Source: an uncultured Lachnospiraceae bacterium
GTDB taxonomy: Bacteria > Bacillota > Clostridia > Lachnospirales > Lachnospiraceae
Assembly (NCBI GenBank): GCA_949742505.1
Contig: CATJPU010000186.1
Coordinates: forward strand, 1 to 59,022
Direction: 5' to 3'
Length of the DNA: 59,022 bases
The notes beneath the pieces are model-generated. The model was not told the origin of the DNA. It saw nothing but the letters and a program-made list of their open reading frames with translations, and made no database searches. This document shows, one piece after another, positions 41,953-50,198 of this stretch. Both the position numbers and the translations under genes were made by a program. How positions within the stretch are numbered: the first letter of the stretch is position 1; every line of letters begins with the position of its first letter.

Positions 41953-41981
41953 TTGAATTTTCTATTAATTTGTGTTAAAAC
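41953..41981 (+). promoter_or_regulatory. Sigma-A type promoter for the metal GTPase operon
   Basis: TTGAAT (41953-41958) and TAAAAC (41976-41981) are 17 bases apart, 33 bases upstream of the first GTPase start. No Zur or Fur box is recognised. Confidence 0.5.
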
Positions 41982-42014
41982 TTTCCATAGAGAAAGATTG
42001 GAGGAGTGATATAT

Positions 42015-43250
42015 ATGGCAAAGATAGATATTATCAGTGGTTTCCTGGGAGCGGGTAAGACAACATTGATTAAGAAGCTTCTGAAAGAAGCGTTTCAGGA
42101 TGAGCAGGTAGTTCTGATTGAGAATGAATTTGGTGAGATTGGCATTGACGGCGGTTTTCTGAAAGAGGCAGGCATTGAGATTCGGGAGATGAATTCCGGC
42201 TGTATCTGTTGCTCTCTGGTAGGAGATTTTGGAGCATCTTTAAAGGAAGTGATTGAAAAGTATCACCCGGACAGGATATTGATAGAGCCTTCGGGAGTGG
42301 GCAAGCTTTCGGACGTTATTAAGGCTGTGGAGAATGTGAAGGACGAGACAGATATTGAACTGAACAGCTACACGACGGTAGTTGACGTGAATAAGTGCAA
42401 AATGTATCTGAAGAATTTCGGCGAATTTTACAGCAATCAGGTGGAGACCGCAGGGGCGATTATTCTTAGCAGGACAGATGTGGCGAAGGAAGGCAAAGCA
42501 GAAGCGGCAGTGAAGCTTTTAAGAGAAATGAATCCGAATGCGGCGATTATCACTACGCCGATTGACCAGTTGGATGGTGTGAAGATACTGGAAACTATGG
42601 AGCATGTGGATTCTCTGGAGAAGCAGATGCTGGAGGAAGAGATGCATAAGCATCACCACGAGCATCAGCGGGAACATGACGCGGACTGTACCTGCGGCTG
42701 TCATGAGCATCATTCCGGGCATGAGGAACACCATGTTCACGAGCATGAGGGTCATCATGACCACGAACACCACCACGAGGAGCATCATGAACATGGGGAA
42801 CACCACAGTCATGAATGCGGCCATGACCATGAGAGCCATCACAATCACGAGGGCCATCATGATCATGGGCATCATCACAACCATGAGGGCCACCACGACC
42901 ATGAGCATCATCACGACCATGGTCCGGACTGTACCTGCGGCTGTGATGACCATCATCATGGTCATCACCATGCAGATGAAGTATTCACAAGCTGGGGCAG
43001 GGAGACGATAAAGAGATACAACAAAGAAGAGTTGAAGGTGAAGCTTGCAGCTCTGGAATCTGAGGATGTATACGGTGTTGTACTGCGGGCTAAGGGTATG
43101 GTTGCAGGCGACGACGGCAGGTGGATTTATTTCGATATGGTTCCGGGAGAGCAGGAGGTTAGGGCAGGGGAGCCGGAATTTACCGGACGAATCTGTGTGA
43201 TTGGCTCGAATCTGAAAGAAGACGCACTGGCAGAATTGTTTGAAGTGTAG
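42015..43250 (+). CDS. COG0523 (CobW-type) metal-trafficking GTPase with His-rich region
   Basis: This 411-residue GTPase belongs to the G3E/COG0523 family that delivers metals such as zinc to proteins. It has Walker A GFLGAGKT (9-16), the metal-binding CICC motif at 63-66 and the GTP-specificity motif SRTD. Between about residues 209 and 322 lies an exceptional insert with about 50 histidines and two copies of DCTCGC, a likely metal store. The C-terminal CobW domain follows. GGAGGAG sets the ATG at 42015. The fusion GTPase follows 10 bases later and a ZIP transporter after that, which points to zinc or a related metal. Confidence 0.94.
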   Translation: MAKIDIISGFLGAGKTTLIKKLLKEAFQDEQVVLIENEFGEIGIDGGFLKEAGIEIREMNSGCICCSLVGDFGASLKEVIEKYHPDRILIEPSGVGKLSDVIKAVENVKDETDIELNSYTTVVDVNKCKMYLKNFGEFYSNQVETAGAIILSRTDVAKEGKAEAAVKLLREMNPNAAIITTPIDQLDGVKILETMEHVDSLEKQMLEEEMHKHHHEHQREHDADCTCGCHEHHSGHEEHHVHEHEGHHDHEHHHEEHHEHGEHHSHECGHDHESHHNHEGHHDHGHHHNHEGHHDHEHHHDHGPDCTCGCDDHHHGHHHADEVFTSWGRETIKRYNKEELKVKLAALESEDVYGVVLRAKGMVAGDDGRWIYFDMVPGEQEVRAGEPEFTGRICVIGSNLKEDALAELFEV

Positions 43251-43260
43251 GTGAAGAAAG

Positions 43261-44220
43261 ATGCAGATGGTAGATGATGCAAGAGTTGTTGTATATTTGA
43301 TGACGGGATTTTTAGAGAGCGGCAAGACGAATTTCCTGCGTCAGACGCTCAGTAAGAATTATTTTAAAATAGACGGGGAGACGGTTCTGATTCTCTGCGA
43401 GGAGGGAGAAGAAGAGTATGATCGGGAGCTTCTTATCTGGGCTAATGCGGACGTGGTTACGGTAGACGACCCGGAGGAGCTGACGGAGGATTTTCTTCAG
43501 GAGATCGAGGATCAGTACCATCCGGACAGGGTAATCTTTGAGTGCAATGGGATGTATCCGGTAAGTAAGATGGAAGCCTTAGACGTGCCGGAAGGATGGG
43601 GGCTGATTCAGAAGATTACTACGGTGGACGCCAGTACCTTTGACTTGTACATTGCCAATATGAAGTCTCTGTTTGTGGAAATGGTGCGGAATGCGGATAT
43701 GGTTATATTTAACCGGTGCACAGAAGATATGCCCTTAGCTGCTTACAGGAGAAGCGTGAAGGTGGTCAATCAGAGTGCGGAAATTATATTCGAAGGAAAA
43801 GACGGGGAGATTGAAGATATTTTCAGCGATCAGATGCCTTATGATTTGGACGCTCCGGTTGTGAAGATTGAAGATATGGATTACGGAATCTGGTATGTGG
43901 ATATGTTAGACCATCCGGACAAATATAAAGGAAAGACAGTGGAGGTTCAGGGAAGGGCAAGAAAGGTGAAGGGATTTCCAAAGGATGAATTTGTGCTGGG
44001 AAGAAGCGCCATGACCTGCTGTGCGGATGATATTACATTCTTGGGGTTTATCTGTAAGTGCAGGGAAGCAGAGAAGCTTGGAGCGGATACCTGGGTAAGA
44101 GCTAGAGGAAAGGTCGGTTTTGAATTGAAGCGGGCGTACAGAGGAAGAGGTCCGGTCATTACGCTGGAATCTGTAGAGCGGATTCCAGCGCTTGCGGATG
44201 AACTGGTATATTTTAATTAA
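43261..44220 (+). CDS. COG0523-like GTPase fused to DUF1980 (YcgQ/TIGR03943) domain
   Basis: This 319-residue protein joins two domains. Residues 1 to about 185 resemble a COG0523 GTPase, with a Walker A variant GFLESGKT, but the CxCC metal motif is missing. Residues about 205-319 match the C-terminal domain of DUF1980/TIGR03943 proteins (VEVQGRARKVKGFPKDEF, then GRSAMTCCADD with a Cys pair). In other Firmicutes the two functions are encoded separately beside each other and linked to zinc. The start at 43261 follows GGTGAAGAAAG. The role is probably intracellular metal transfer. Confidence 0.85.
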   Translation: MQMVDDARVVVYLMTGFLESGKTNFLRQTLSKNYFKIDGETVLILCEEGEEEYDRELLIWANADVVTVDDPEELTEDFLQEIEDQYHPDRVIFECNGMYPVSKMEALDVPEGWGLIQKITTVDASTFDLYIANMKSLFVEMVRNADMVIFNRCTEDMPLAAYRRSVKVVNQSAEIIFEGKDGEIEDIFSDQMPYDLDAPVVKIEDMDYGIWYVDMLDHPDKYKGKTVEVQGRARKVKGFPKDEFVLGRSAMTCCADDITFLGFICKCREAEKLGADTWVRARGKVGFELKRAYRGRGPVITLESVERIPALADELVYFN

Positions 44221-44273
44221 CCGATGCACACACTAAGGAATACTATAATAGCGAGAAAAGAATGGGAGTTTCT

Positions 44274-45053
44274 ATGAGTGTATTCTTTGGTGTGATAATA
44301 CCGTTTATCGGCACGACTTTAGGCGCGGCCTGTGTATTTTTATTAAAAAATGAAATCCGGGATGGAATCCAGAAGGCGCTTCTTGGATTTGCATCCGGGA
44401 TTATGGTGGCCGCATCTGTGTGGTCACTTTTAATTCCTGCCATGGATATGGCGGGCGATATGGGACGGTTGAAATTCATCCCGGCGGTTTCAGGCTTCCT
44501 TGCGGGCGTGGGATTTATTCTGGCGTTAGATACTTTTGTGCCTCATCAGCATTTGGACAGTGAAGAGTCAGAGGGAGTGAAAAGAGGCTGGAGTCGGAGG
44601 GTTAAACTGGTACTGGCAGTGACGCTGCACAACATTCCGGAGGGAATGGCAGTGGGCGTCGTATTTGCGGGCATGATTGCGGACCGGGCTGAGATTACCA
44701 TGGCCGGAGCGTTTGCGCTGTCAATTGGAATTGCGGTACAGAATTTCCCGGAGGGAGCAATCGTTTCTATGCCGCTGCGCAGCGAGGAAAATATGAGCCG
44801 GAGCAGAGCGTTTCTGTATGGAACGGCCTCCGGGGTTGTGGAACCTCTGGCGGCAGGAATAACCATTGTGCTGAAAGACGTGCTGGCGCGGGTTTTGCCA
44901 TTTCTTCTGGCATTTGCAGCGGGAGCCATGATCTACGTAGTCGTGGAAGAGCTGATACCGGAGGCAAATGAGGGGAAGCACAGCAATATCGGGACGGTTG
45001 GCGTGGCGGTTGGGTTCTCTGTGATGATGATTCTGGATGTGGCGCTGGGGTAG
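44274..45053 (+). CDS. ZIP-family metal transporter
   Basis: This 259-residue membrane protein is a ZupT-like ZIP carrier with about eight membrane segments. The metal path motifs HNIPEG and QNFPEG are visible in helices IV and V. The start at 44274 follows GGGAG at 5 bases; an ATG at 44262 is less likely. A -10-like TATAAT at 44244 may give it its own promoter. It completes a metal island with the two GTPases, probably importing zinc, manganese or iron. Confidence 0.92.
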   Translation: MSVFFGVIIPFIGTTLGAACVFLLKNEIRDGIQKALLGFASGIMVAASVWSLLIPAMDMAGDMGRLKFIPAVSGFLAGVGFILALDTFVPHQHLDSEESEGVKRGWSRRVKLVLAVTLHNIPEGMAVGVVFAGMIADRAEITMAGAFALSIGIAVQNFPEGAIVSMPLRSEENMSRSRAFLYGTASGVVEPLAAGITIVLKDVLARVLPFLLAFAAGAMIYVVVEELIPEANEGKHSNIGTVGVAVGFSVMMILDVALG

Positions 45054-45076
45054 CAGGCGTGTGAGTGGGTGAGTGA

Positions 45077-45197
45077 GGCTGTTATGAGTTTCCGAAGCGG
45101 CTGTAAGCAGTGGATTTTGCCTTCGTTAAAAGCGCTCTTTGATGCTTTGCGTAAGAATGGGCGCTGCTTACAGCCGCTTCGGAAACTCATAACAGCC
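45077..45197. repeat. Perfect 34-base inverted repeat with 53-base loop
   Basis: Arms 45077-45110 and 45164-45197 are exact reverse complements; the outer end reads GGCTGTTATGAGTTTCCG. The loop contains CTTCGTTAAAAGCGCTCT, similar to a stretch (CTTCCATTAAAAGCGTCT) inside the larger inverted repeat at 56655. It lies between the ZIP gene and a convergent truncated gene. Confidence 0.9.
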
Positions 45198-45202
45198 GCA
45201 AA

Positions 45203-45239
45203 GGGTTTACCTAGAGCGAACTTGAAAGGTGGTAAACCC
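45203..45239 (-). terminator. Hairpin at the 3' end of the AlbA_2 remnant
   Basis: GGGTTTACC and GGTAAACCC form a perfect 9-base stem that includes the stop codon of the leftward gene. Inside the loop is TAGAGCGAACTTGAAA, which resembles an end of repeat R2. Confidence 0.4.
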
Positions 45240-45774
45240 CGTCATGGGTCATAATTCCTAATGTTTTCATCTGAGCCTCTCCAAATAAAACATTCCTTTC
45301 GGAAAATTCCTTCCGGGCTGCCTCAAAAGTTAAACTCTGTTCTAAGGACCGTATTTCTTCAAAATGGTCCCCATCCGTTTCTTTAATCATTCGCCGGATT
45401 GCCGTATTGGTAGCCGGTACAGACGAATATCCCTGACGTACAAAAGCACCTTCTGGCCTCAAACCCTTTTTGGCAATATAATATGGCCGTTCTGTTCCCT
45501 GTTGAATATCAATGGCAACAATCTGCTTTCCGTCCTCCTGCAAGGTTTCATGGTGCAGGAACATCGTCAGGTCCGGCTTGATTGCATCCCGTACCATGTT
45601 ACTGACCTGCAAAGCGGCGCCGTCCGGGTCATCCAGCCCGATTACTGTTCCGTTATCCTGAACGCCTATATACAATTTCTCGCCTTCACAATTTGCAAAT
45701 GCAATAATCTCTTTCTTTATGTCGTCCACTACAATAGACTTCAATTCAACAGTTTCGCTTTTTTGATAAACCAT
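45211..45774 (-). pseudogene. C-terminally truncated AlbA_2 (Schlafen-like) ATP-binding protein
   Basis: The 187 residues match the N-terminal AlbA_2 domain of putative DNA-binding/ATP-binding regulators (VELKSIVVDDIKKEIIAFANCEG, which reads in two parts: VELKSIVVDDIKKEI and IAFANCEG; then GVQDNGTVIGLDD). Full-length relatives are about 400-500 residues and continue after the point where this one stops (GIMTHDGVYHLSSSL). The end lies against a hairpin and the perfect 34-base inverted repeat, suggesting that insertion or deletion of an element removed the rest. GGAGGCGATCAG precedes the start. The remaining domain may still fold. Confidence 0.7.
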
Positions 45775-45966
45775 CTGATCGCCTCCTAAAAGATTCTACC
45801 CATTCTAACCGTTCTTATCAATCTGTGATTAGAATGGTGGTTAGAACAGTAATGCTTTCTGCAATTGGCGGGTAATAATGATGATAGGCGGTTGTTGATT
45901 GTAATTTTTTGTATTATATTAAGGGAAGTTTTAGAATTTGTTCATAGACTTATAAGAGTTTTGGCG

Positions 45967-45972
45967 TATAAT
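45967..45972 (+). promoter_or_regulatory. -10 element of the P-type ATPase gene
   Basis: TATAAT overlaps the first in-frame ATG (45971), which argues that translation begins at a later ATG (46013). No clear -35 is seen at 17 bases. Upstream, TTCTAACC (45803) and GGTTAGAA (45839) form a short dyad of unknown role; the rest of 45775-45966 shows nothing else. Confidence 0.45.
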
Positions 45973-46012
45973 GGAAACGATACATGAGGGGAAGAAAAGA
46001 AAGATTGATTTT

Positions 46013-48490
46013 ATGGACGGAAAAATACTGAAGAAAAAGAAAATAGAAGAGCCGGAGCAGAAGGGCAGAGAGCGTATCCAGACCACCCGTTATAACCCGG
46101 ATTATAAGGCGGGGCTTACCGGGGCGCAGGTTCAGGAGCACAGACTGCATGGGTGGACGAACGCGTCTGTGGAGCCAACCTCGAAGACGACGCGGGACAT
46201 TATCCGGGAGAATACATTTACATATTTTAACTTAATATTTCTGGTGTTAAGTATATTATTGATAATTGCCGGAGCTTTCAGGGACCTTACATTTCTTCCG
46301 GTTATTATCACGAATACGCTGATTGGAATTTTTCAGGAAGTACGGGCGAAGAAGGTACTGGACAAGATGAGTATGCTGAACGCGCCTCACGCGAAGGTGG
46401 TGCGGGACGGCAGCGTTACGCAGGTTCCTTCCGAGGAGCTGGTGCTGGATGATATTGTTATTTTCAGCGCGGGCAATCAGATTTGTGCGGATGCGGTGGT
46501 GTCGGCGGGGGAGGTTCAAGTGAATGAGTCTCTGCTGACGGGAGAATCGGACGAGATTACCAAGAAGAAGGGCGATATGCTGATGTCCGGAAGCTTTATT
46601 GTATCTGGGAAATGTCATGCAAGACTTGAGAAAGTCGGCGAAGATTCGTATATATCCAAGCTTACCCTGGAAGCGAAGAAGATGGGGGAAGGGGAACAGT
46701 CGGAGATGATACGCTCCTTAAATAAGCTGGTAAAGTGGGTCGGCATTGCGATTATTCCTATTGGGGTTATTCTGTTTGTGCAGAGTTTCTTCCTGAATCA
46801 TGAACCCTTCCGGGGAAGTATTACCGCTATGGTAGCGGCGGTTATCGGCATGATTCCGGAAGGATTATATCTGTTGGCAACAGTTGCCCTGGCTGTCAGC
46901 GCCATGCGCCTCGCAAAGCAGAAGGTACTGCTGCACGACATGAAGAGCATTGAGACACTGGCAAGGGTGAATGTGCTGTGTGTGGATAAGACAGGAACGA
47001 TTACGGAGAATACCATGGCTGTCCATGAGGCGGTTCCCACGCTGGACTATACAAAGGATCAGGAGAATTATCCGTCTCTTGATAAGATGATTGGAGATTT
47101 TGCGGCAGCTATGACAGCGGATAATATTACCATGGAGGCGCTGAAAAGTCATTTTACGGAAAATACCGGAAAGAGAGCGGTGAGCATGACTTCGTTTTCC
47201 TCAGCGGTCAAATACAGCAGCGTGACCTTTGAGGACGGGGCTTATGTGCTTGGAGCGCCGGAACTGGTGCTGCGGGAAGACTATATTCTCTATGGGGCGG
47301 AGATTGAACAGTATGCTGCGAAAGGTTACCGCGTTCTGGTATTCGGGAAATATGACGGCGAAATAGACGGGAAGAAGCTGACCGGGAAGGTAACTCCGCT
47401 GGGCTATGTGACCCTTGCCAATCCCATTCGGAATCAGGCGAAGGAGACGTTCCAGTATTTTGCGGAGCAGGACGTGCAGGTGAAAGTGATTTCCGGGGAT
47501 AATCCCATGACCGTATCGGAAGTGGCGGCTCAGGCAGGCATCGCAGGAGCGGAGAATTATGTGGATGCATCCGCGCTGCGTACTCCGGAGCAGGTGGCGG
47601 CGGCGATGGAGAAATATACGGTATTCGGCAGAGTGACGCCTAACCAGAAGCGTCAGTTTGTGCAGGCGCTGCAGGATGCAGGAAATACGGTTGCCATGAC
47701 CGGAGACGGCGTCAACGACGTACTGGCGCTAAAGGATGCGGACTGCAGTATCGCTATGGCGTCAGGAAGCGAGGCGGCGGCGCAGGCGGCTCAGGTGGTG
47801 CTTTTGGATTCTGACTTTGCCTGCATGCCTTCGGTGGTGTTGGAGGGACGGCGCGTGGTGAATAATATCCAGCGCTCGGCAAGTTTGTTCCTTGTGAAGA
47901 ATATATTTTCCTTCTTATTGTCCATATTCTCGGCGGTATTTATGATTACCTATCCGCTGGAGCCGTCGCAGGTTTCGCTGATTAGTATGTTTACCATTGG
48001 GATTCCGGGATTTTTTCTGGCGCTGGAGCCGAACAAGACCAGAATCCAGGGACATTTTATTGCCAATGTGCTGCTAAAGGCGCTGCCGGCGGGGTTGACC
48101 GATGTGATTGCGGTAGGGGCGCTGGTAACCTGCGGACAGGTATTCGGGCTGCCCGGTGAGGATACCGCTACAGCCGCGACCATGCTGCTGGCTATCGTGG
48201 GCTTCATGATTCTGTATAAGATCTGTCAGCCCATGAATAAACTGAGAGTGTGGGTGTTTGCAGGGAATCTGGCGGGACTGATGTTCTGCGGGGTATTTTT
48301 AAATCAATTGTTCGCGCTGGAAGGGATGTCTACTATCTGCGTGGTGCTGTTTGTGATGTTTTCCTTTGCGGCGGAATCTTTCTTCCGGTATCTGAGTATG
48401 CTGGCGGAGTATGGGCAGAGGCTGATACAGCGGATGCGGGGAGAAGCACCGGGAAAATCACTAGCAGATAAAGTGTTGGAGATAAAATAA
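46013..48490 (+). CDS. P-type cation-transporting ATPase
   Basis: This protein of about 825 residues is a P-type ATPase of the CtpE/Exp7-like branch that pumps calcium or another divalent cation. It has the actuator motif LLTGES, the membrane motif MIPEGLYLL in place of a heavy-metal CPC, the phosphorylation motif DKTGT, the hinge MTGDGVNDVLALKDAD, and about ten membrane segments. No N-terminal heavy-metal domain is present. An upstream ATG at 45971 would add 14 residues but overlaps a -10 box. The ion cannot be fixed from sequence; the absence of CPx makes copper, zinc or cadmium unlikely. Confidence 0.9.
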   Translation: MDGKILKKKKIEEPEQKGRERIQTTRYNPDYKAGLTGAQVQEHRLHGWTNASVEPTSKTTRDIIRENTFTYFNLIFLVLSILLIIAGAFRDLTFLPVIITNTLIGIFQEVRAKKVLDKMSMLNAPHAKVVRDGSVTQVPSEELVLDDIVIFSAGNQICADAVVSAGEVQVNESLLTGESDEITKKKGDMLMSGSFIVSGKCHARLEKVGEDSYISKLTLEAKKMGEGEQSEMIRSLNKLVKWVGIAIIPIGVILFVQSFFLNHEPFRGSITAMVAAVIGMIPEGLYLLATVALAVSAMRLAKQKVLLHDMKSIETLARVNVLCVDKTGTITENTMAVHEAVPTLDYTKDQENYPSLDKMIGDFAAAMTADNITMEALKSHFTENTGKRAVSMTSFSSAVKYSSVTFEDGAYVLGAPELVLREDYILYGAEIEQYAAKGYRVLVFGKYDGEIDGKKLTGKVTPLGYVTLANPIRNQAKETFQYFAEQDVQVKVISGDNPMTVSEVAAQAGIAGAENYVDASALRTPEQVAAAMEKYTVFGRVTPNQKRQFVQALQDAGNTVAMTGDGVNDVLALKDADCSIAMASGSEAAAQAAQVVLLDSDFACMPSVVLEGRRVVNNIQRSASLFLVKNIFSFLLSIFSAVFMITYPLEPSQVSLISMFTIGIPGFFLALEPNKTRIQGHFIANVLLKALPAGLTDVIAVGALVTCGQVFGLPGEDTATAATMLLAIVGFMILYKICQPMNKLRVWVFAGNLAGLMFCGVFLNQLFALEGMSTICVVLFVMFSFAAESFFRYLSMLAEYGQRLIQRMRGEAPGKSLADKVLEIK

Positions 48491-48606
48491 AAGAAACGGC
48501 TGCGTAGAAGGTAATTAGATTGTTAAATTAAAAGCAGAATAGTTATATTATGTAAAAACCTGCCGATATATTGTATAGAGAGCATGATGGTAAGGAGGTA
48601 GGTTTC

Positions 48607-50079
48607 ATGACGATAGCAGAGAGGATTGCGGCGATTCCGGCTGCGGCTAATACTGCTGCGGAATTTAACGGCAAGCTGGCCCAGGGGGCGCCGTCGGCAT
48701 CTGTAGAAAAGAGCAGGGCGAATGCGGAGACAACGAAGGCAAGTGTCATAAGCTCATTGTTTCACCATGAAGATTACACGAAAGAAGATGCATTGAAGAA
48801 GCAGTGGCGAAAGATGAATACGGTGAACCTGGTAGAGATTTTGGACGGAACGGCAGACAGGCGGAACCGGAGTCTTAGTATACAGGATTTGGAGAGTCGT
48901 CTTAAGGAGGGTACGGTGAAGCCTTCGGTAGAAGATACGGATATGCAGATGCTGGAGTTTGAATTTAAGGGAATCGGATTTGACGCAGGTCCGGCATATG
49001 CAGATGTGGGAGCGGAGAAGGTTAGAAGGAATATTGAATATCTGGCGTCCCGGTATGCGGCGATGGAAGCGAAGATTAAGGAGACTTATTCCGGCGCGCT
49101 GCAGAAGGCAGAACTGGATAAGCTTCAGAAGATTTATCAGAGAGCAGTAGAGCGGAGCTCAGAGAAGTACGCGGAAATTGTCGGAAATATTCTGGAGAAG
49201 AATGGAGTTTCCGGAGAGAAGGCGAAGCTCTCAGAGGCGTTTAGTAAGAGCGTGGAAGACCGGGCGGCTCAGTATAGAGAGTTCCTGAAGGAGAATGACG
49301 GATTTACCGGCTTAGAAGGAACGGAAGACGAGTGGCTGCTGGCAGACGACGAGTATATTGCGGCCAGACTGCGGGAGCAGAATATCGCTGCCTGGGCGCC
49401 GGAGGATGGAGGATATACCCGCCGGGATTTGGAGGTTCTGGGACAGTACGCGTCGGAGATTACCGTAATGGAGGCAAAGGCCAATACTTACGACATGAAT
49501 GAAGAACGGATGGGGCTGGAGCTTGCCATGGCGGCCATGAAGACGGATACCATTATCAGGGAAAGCGGCGTCAGTAAAGAACTGGAAGAGACGCTTGATA
49601 AGACGTTAAAGGGATTTGTCAGTTCTTTTATGGAACGTTTTGACGAACAGTTGACTGCGAATAGGAATGACGCTATGACTTCTTATGATTCCAGAGGTAA
49701 TGCGGCTCTGGATAAAAAGTCCGTCTGGAACGTATATGATAAGACCATGGAAGAGTACCGGCAGTCCGGGGACCTGATGAAAGCATTGGTAAAGGGCGCC
49801 GAGTATGCGAAAGATAAGTACAGTCAGAAGACAACGGAAGGCGCGGTACTGGGAATCTACCGGTATATGAACGGGGCCTCCTACTGGAATAATTTCTTCA
49901 AGGCGAATAACGGAGGCGGCTACGACCGGGCGGCCAGTACCTACAGCAGACATCTTACTGCATTTATGGACTTCAAGAAGAGGCTGGACAGCGGAGAAGG
50001 TTTGCAGTTGAATCTGTCGGGGAGTGCGAATTTTTATTCTGCAAATGACGGCGGAGAGATGATAAGCGAGAAGGCGTAA
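48607..50079 (+). CDS. Hypothetical helical protein, 490 residues
   Basis: I do not recognise this protein. It has no signal peptide, no membrane segment and no cysteine, and is rich in Ala, Glu, Lys and Asp, with long stretches predicted to be helical or coiled coil (about 140-230 and 300-400). The C-terminal part has more aromatic residues (GIYRYMNGASYWNNFFKANN). AAGGAGGTAGGTTTC before the ATG at 48607 is a strong ribosome binding site, and codon use looks like that of its neighbours. It is a single-gene unit between a P-type ATPase gene and a bidirectional hairpin. A structural or cell-envelope role is possible but unsupported. Confidence 0.8.
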   Translation: MTIAERIAAIPAAANTAAEFNGKLAQGAPSASVEKSRANAETTKASVISSLFHHEDYTKEDALKKQWRKMNTVNLVEILDGTADRRNRSLSIQDLESRLKEGTVKPSVEDTDMQMLEFEFKGIGFDAGPAYADVGAEKVRRNIEYLASRYAAMEAKIKETYSGALQKAELDKLQKIYQRAVERSSEKYAEIVGNILEKNGVSGEKAKLSEAFSKSVEDRAAQYREFLKENDGFTGLEGTEDEWLLADDEYIAARLREQNIAAWAPEDGGYTRRDLEVLGQYASEITVMEAKANTYDMNEERMGLELAMAAMKTDTIIRESGVSKELEETLDKTLKGFVSSFMERFDEQLTANRNDAMTSYDSRGNAALDKKSVWNVYDKTMEEYRQSGDLMKALVKGAEYAKDKYSQKTTEGAVLGIYRYMNGASYWNNFFKANNGGGYDRAASTYSRHLTAFMDFKKRLDSGEGLQLNLSGSANFYSANDGGEMISEKA

Positions 50080-50082
50080 AGT

Positions 50083-50165
50083 AGGCCGTCTGGCCGTTTT
50101 ACAAGGTATACCCTCCGGGTACCCCTAATGTCCATGCGGCCGTTAGGGGTACCCGGAGGGTATAC
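50083..50165. repeat. Dispersed palindromic repeat R1, copy E, with 23-base perfect arms
   Basis: This is the longest R1 copy. It has GGCCGTCTGGCC, then arms 50106-50128 and 50143-50165 that are exact reverse complements (inner part GGGTACCCCTAA), around a 14-base loop with TGCGGCCG. It lies between convergent genes and may work as a bidirectional terminator. Confidence 0.85.
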
Positions 50166-50170
50166 TTAAA

Positions 50171-50193
50171 CGAACGTTGGCTTTCGCTGAGTA
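50171..50193. repeat. Partial copy of the 32-base repeat unit
   Basis: CGAACGTTGGCTTTCGCTGA followed by GTA resembles the junction of units in the tandem repeat at 39214 (CGAACGTTAGCAGTTTGGTA). It lies next to R1 copy E at the end of murF. Confidence 0.45.
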
Positions 50194-50198
50194 ATGTT

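Noticed and set aside
42519-43325. A 268-residue open frame on the minus strand across the His-rich part of the GTPase gene
   Set aside because: It is the reverse reading of His codons (giving runs of Met and Val) and has no independent start signal or family match.
45077-45197. Possible integron attC site or tRNA-like structure
   Set aside because: The arms are perfectly paired without the bulged bases and core sites of attC, and no integrase or tRNA features (CCA stem, T loop) are seen.
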